DNA of 64,000 nt, taken from positions 186,001 through 250,000 of the forward strand of contig CAXXNY010000016.1 in NCBI GenBank assembly GCA_963674805.2. The letters are read 5' to 3'. Of this stretch, positions 61,448 to 64,000 are shown in pieces. The DNA comes from CALMFG01 sp963674805 (GTDB lineage Bacteria > Bacillota > Clostridia > Christensenellales > CALMFG01). Made by a program: the position numbers and the translations under genes. The notes under the pieces are model-generated. The model was not told the DNA's origin, ran no database searches, and worked only from the letters and a program-made list of their open reading frames with translations. The first letter of the stretch is position 1, and each line of letters begins with the position of its first letter.

Positions 61448-62311
61448 TTATCGCTCAATTTTATAGTACACGGTCCATTGAACATACTTTAATGAGCTGA
61501 ATTTACCCATCACGTTTAGCATTCCGACTTTTGGGTTGTTTTCATCAAAATAGGACCAATCTTCAAGAAATCTAAATTTCGGAGATATTGATTCCAAATC
61601 ATTCGATTGCTGTAACCCAAAATGATAAGATACATCACCAGAAACACCAAATTGGTTTCTAAGTTTGAGTTCAACCATTTTTTTATAAAATCCCTTGGTG
61701 TATTTTTCAACAACGGCTTCAAAAAGAAGATATGATCCATCAAATGATTCTGCAAGTTTTTTTAACCATTGCTTGAGTTGATTTGAATTTAGATACATAA
61801 AAAGACCTTCGGCAATGAAAAGTTTGGGTCCTTCAGTTTTCCTTAATTCTTCAAACCAGTGATCTTCAAAAATGGATTCACCAATCATTTTATAGACTTC
61901 GTTTTCCTTGAGAATTTCTTTTTTTATCGCAATTATAGGTTCTAAATCGATGTCAATAAATAGTTTCGGCTTTTTACTTAATCGCTGATATCTTGAATCC
62001 AAACCGCATCCCAAATTGATAATGGTTCCATTGGAGTGATGCTTAATAAATTCAGTTGCATAATCGTCATATTTTTTTGCTCTTAATGTAATATGGTAGA
62101 CAAGCTGTTTGTTGAGTTTACCGGAAGCAAGCTTTCGAAGCAATTTATCGCTTGACTTCGAAAACGTCTCATAAAATGCACTTGTGATTGTTTCAGCTGT
62201 AGGATCTACAAGTATCGGGTTTTGTGACTTACTTTCAATACTATGAGCATAAATGGTCAATAATGCAGTTTTTGATGTTGAAGAGATTTTATCAATCAAA
62301 TTTTGTTTCAT
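61448..62311 (-). CDS. Leucine carboxyl methyltransferase (LCM) family SAM methyltransferase
   Basis: This 287-residue class I methyltransferase has SAM-binding TIINLGCGLDSRYQRL near residue 95 (the LCM version of motif I), LFIDIDLEPIIAIKKE, and KLFIAEGLFMYLNSNQLKQWL, the family's conserved EGLFMYL. Bacterial members methylate small molecules or are of unknown role, and the substrate cannot be told. It is a single-gene unit on the minus strand with low G+C, next to erm. A coat of mobile-element fragments follows on the right. Confidence 0.85.
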   Translation of the reverse strand: MKQNLIDKISSTSKTALLTIYAHSIESKSQNPILVDPTAETITSAFYETFSKSSDKLLRKLASGKLNKQLVYHITLRAKKYDDYATEFIKHHSNGTIINLGCGLDSRYQRLSKKPKLFIDIDLEPIIAIKKEILKENEVYKMIGESIFEDHWFEELRKTEGPKLFIAEGLFMYLNSNQLKQWLKKLAESFDGSYLLFEAVVEKYTKGFYKKMVELKLRNQFGVSGDVSYHFGLQQSNDLESISPKFRFLEDWSYFDENNPKVGMLNVMGKFSSLKYVQWTVYYKIER

Positions 62312-62651
62312 GGAAGCCTCCTATTCAAGATGATTTCTAAATCTTCTTCTTCGAAATACTATTTCTCTTTCCGAAACACTTACTTACCACAGTGGTCTCT
62401 TTAAGCTTCACTTGTGAAAAATTATTCATGAACGCATACTTTTACGAATAGATAACCTTCCCAAGTTTTACAACAATTCTGAAAGTAAATTTTCTGATAT
62501 TGTAAAGTTTTCAACAACTAGCTCAAGTTATTCATGAAACAGTCATTTCCAGACAGTTTCTGCTTTTCATAACTTACACTGTTCATAAAAACATATCTTT
62601 ACGAATAGTTCTTCCTAACTTATCTCGGTTATGTTTAACCCTTAATCCAGA
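62312..62651. other. Repeat-rich noncoding stretch
   Basis: The sequence contains several short recurring words (TTCATGAA/TTTACGAATAG types around 62430-62610) and no open frame of note. It may be an old element end or decayed coding DNA. Confidence 0.3.
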
Positions 62652-62795
62652 TCATTCACCCCATCGATAGCCCCGATTTTCTTTCAAAGTGTCAAGATCG
62701 CAATTAAGGCAAAGGCCATTATGACAACAAATCAACTCATTGCATTCTTTACAAGCCCACTTGTCTTCTTCTTTTGCCAGAAATTCATCCCTCAT
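62652..62795 (-). pseudogene. Cysteine-rich 47-residue fragment (DUF3795-like tail)
   Basis: The frame begins MRDEFLAKEEDKWACKECNE and ends RGYRWGE. Cysteines are arranged C-x2-C, CC-H, C-x2-C, like the C-terminal zinc-ribbon-like part of DUF3795 proteins. It starts within the IS3 fragment next door without a clear ribosome site, so it is probably the tail of a gene cut by that insertion. Confidence 0.5.
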
Positions 62796-62937
62796 ATTCA
62801 CTTCGCCAGCAATAGTATTTCTGCTCGCTCACCCCGATACTACGCACAGCTTCTGCAACTTTAGTGGCTTGACTGATTTTAACCTCTACCTCTCGTAATT
62901 TGCTTATGATCCGCACTGCTGTATAGTTTCTTTTCAC
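62785..62937 (-). pseudogene. IS3-family transposase OrfA fragment
   Basis: It reads as 50 residues from GTG: VKRNYTAVRIISKLREVEV, then the helix-turn-helix KVAEAVRSIGVSEQKYYCWRSEY, then a stop. This matches the N-terminal half of IS3 OrfA proteins (IIxKLREAEV...GVSEQTYYRW...EYGG). The element is truncated exactly after the WRxEYxG motif, and the remainder of the transposon is absent. Confidence 0.7.
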
Positions 62938-63003
62938 AATAATTCTTCGCCTCGTGATTTATTATACCAGCTGCAAACCTTCACTTTCAATTTGTTCAAT
63001 TTT

Positions 63004-63018
63004 GTGGGGCAAGGTCAA
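63004..63018. repeat. GTGGGGCAAGGTCAA repeat, copy 2
   Basis: Identical to 30524-30538 and in the same orientation. It lies 67 bases from the transposase fragment. A possible insertion-sequence terminus. The rest of 63019-63295 holds no recognised gene. Confidence 0.45.
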
Positions 63019-63295
63019 TACCGTTTTATGCATTTTTTGCTCCTTTTTACCCTTGTTAATTTTTCAAATAATTTCATACTAGTTGCTACTCAAATTATAT
63101 CACAGCGACAAACAAATGATTTGTGTCGTTTTATACGATGGTTTAAACGATTGTCAGTAATTTGCTCAATTTGCTTATCGATGTGATACACCTTTTTCAT
63201 GTGCTTCGCAATCTTTACGAACTAGCTCTCTCTCAAATTCATCCCACCATCATATCATAAGTTTGAAACCTTAAAAACTGCGAATTTGATACATT

Positions 63296-63318
63296 AAAAA
63301 AAGACACTAAAATGTGCC
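63296..63318 (-). terminator. Terminator after the right-edge kinase gene
   Basis: On the minus strand GGCAC and GTGTC (one G-U pair) form a stem around ATTTTA, followed by seven T residues. It lies about 130 bases after the kinase stop. Confidence 0.65.
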
Positions 63319-63451
63319 TTTCTATACGGGTTTTTAGGCTTTGACGCGAAACTGCTCCTTCGTTATGCCTTTTTATTATAAATGAACCGGTAACATCAGT
63401 GTTTACGACATAAATACTGAGAGCTCCCTCTGGAGTTGTTGCGTATTAGTT

Positions 63452-64000
63452 CTATTGTATTAGCCTTTCCCACACAGGATCAAGCGCCTGAACAACGGCA
63501 CAATAATCCGCAAATTTCTTTTCATAAACATCCTTCAGTTCCGGATTTGGCTCAATGCGTTGTTTGACCGATACCATATCTTCGGCTGCATGTGCAAAAT
63601 CACGATATTCGCCGGCCGCAACCGCAGCCGCCATTGCACAGCCGAGAGCACCCAGTTCTTCGGTATCAATAATTTCAATCGGTATCTGGAGTGCATCCGC
63701 AAACATCTGCGGCCATATGCGCGATTTTGCCGCTCCACCAGCAAAACGGATCACCTCAACCCCTTTATTATTGATGAGCAGCTTATTGATATGTGTCTTG
63801 TGGCTGAAGATAATGCCCTCATAAACAGCCCTTAATATATGCGCCTTAGTATGATAACTGTTGATGCCGACAAATGATGCTTTCGCAATATCACGCTCAT
63901 TACTGCCAAAGATAAACGGCATAAACACGATAGACTGGTCTTCCGGGGCAATGCTGCCTACCATCCGGTCGGCCAAATCAAAAATCGATTCGCCTTGCGC
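63452..64000 (-). CDS. FGGY-family carbohydrate kinase, C-terminal part (cut by right edge)
   Basis: The frame stays open to the window end; about 182 residues of the C-terminal ATP-binding domain are seen. Motifs are FMPFIFGSNE, ILRAVYEGIIFSHKTHINKLL, FAGGAAKSRIWPQMFADAL and EELGALGCAMAAAVAAGEY. That is the xylulokinase-type FGGY pattern in which GGAAKS...WPQMFAD forms the nucleotide pocket. It has higher G+C than the DNA to its left, so the mobile-element region ends here. It is the last gene of an operon lying mostly to the right. Confidence 0.88.
   Translation of the reverse strand, partial: AQGESIFDLADRMVGSIAPEDQSIVFMPFIFGSNERDIAKASFVGINSYHTKAHILRAVYEGIIFSHKTHINKLLINNKGVEVIRFAGGAAKSRIWPQMFADALQIPIEIIDTEELGALGCAMAAAVAAGEYRDFAHAAEDMVSVKQRIEPNPELKDVYEKKFADYCAVVQALDPVWERLIQ

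Noticed and set aside
1..64000. CRISPR arrays, rRNA genes, riboswitches and replication origins
   Set aside because: No regularly spaced direct repeats, no rRNA-like sequence, no recognisable riboswitch core and no DnaA-box cluster were seen on reading both strands.

Overview
The window looks like a chromosomal accessory region of an anaerobic Bacillota, most likely Clostridia. The evidence is strong GGAGG-type ribosome sites, sigma-A-type promoters, many lipoprotein sugar-binding ABC systems, LacI and ROK regulators, an Erm methylase with a leader peptide, and decayed IS3 elements. The species cannot be named from this sequence. Base composition is uneven: the catabolic operons at 0-30 kb and 43-48 kb are visibly richer in G+C than the A+T-rich stretches at 31-42 kb and 49-63 kb, which suggests a mosaic assembled by transfer. 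Nearly all genes lie on the minus strand, so operons read from right to left.

Layout. (1) 1-9.5 kb: an L-fucose operon. From a promoter at 9.5 kb it reads a FucI/AraA-type isomerase-like protein, an FGGY kinase, L-fucose isomerase, a ROK regulator, fuculose-phosphate aldolase, an M20 amidohydrolase, a sugar-binding lipoprotein and the start of an ABC ATPase cut by the left edge. (2) 9.9-11.7 kb: an FAD disulfide-type oxidoreductase and a small DUF1858-like protein on the plus strand, followed by a scar containing the 3' half of a tRNA-Leu(GAG). (3) 12-27.6 kb: a large LacI-controlled operon with two M24/creatinase-fold proteins, a Gfo/Idh/MocA dehydrogenase, a complete sugar ABC transporter, and a 2-oxoacid dehydrogenase complex. 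The E2 of that complex is split into a free lipoyl domain and a bare catalytic domain, with a zinc alcohol dehydrogenase gene between them. E3, lipoyl synthase and lipoate ligase close the operon. (4) 27.9-30.2 kb: a eukaryotic-type hexokinase and a SIS-domain sugar isomerase. (5) 30.5-31.5 kb: a PD-(D/E)XK-like orphan and an IS3 remnant. (6) 31.5-42.5 kb: a cell-surface polysaccharide region with large membrane proteins, GT2 and GT4 glycosyltransferases, DUF2142, DUF2304 and small EmrE-like proteins, and an oxidoreductase. (7) 42.9-43.1 kb: a second tRNA-Leu(GAG) 3'-half scar in the same orientation as the first. (8) 43.2-48.6 kb: a LacI-regulated sugar ABC operon ending in an SGNH hydrolase. 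(9) 49.1-59.6 kb: another LacI-regulated operon with two FucI/AraA-type isomerases, a RhaM-like mutarotase, two amidohydrolase-fold proteins and an ABC transporter with two permeases. (10) 60.1-61.2 kb: an Erm methyltransferase with an inducible leader. (11) 61.4-64 kb: an LCM-family methyltransferase, transposase debris and a partial FGGY kinase at the right edge.

How it works together. Four independent sugar-uptake systems are each paired with their own catabolic genes and, in three cases, a LacI regulator whose palindromic operator can be read directly. The most unusual system is region 3, an apparently self-contained uptake, oxidation and lipoylation pathway for an unknown substrate. The second is region 9, where one of two neighbouring amidohydrolase paralogues has lost its metal ligands. 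Direct tRNA-Leu(GAG) half-repeats flank 12-43 kb and suggest tandem integration of genomic islands.
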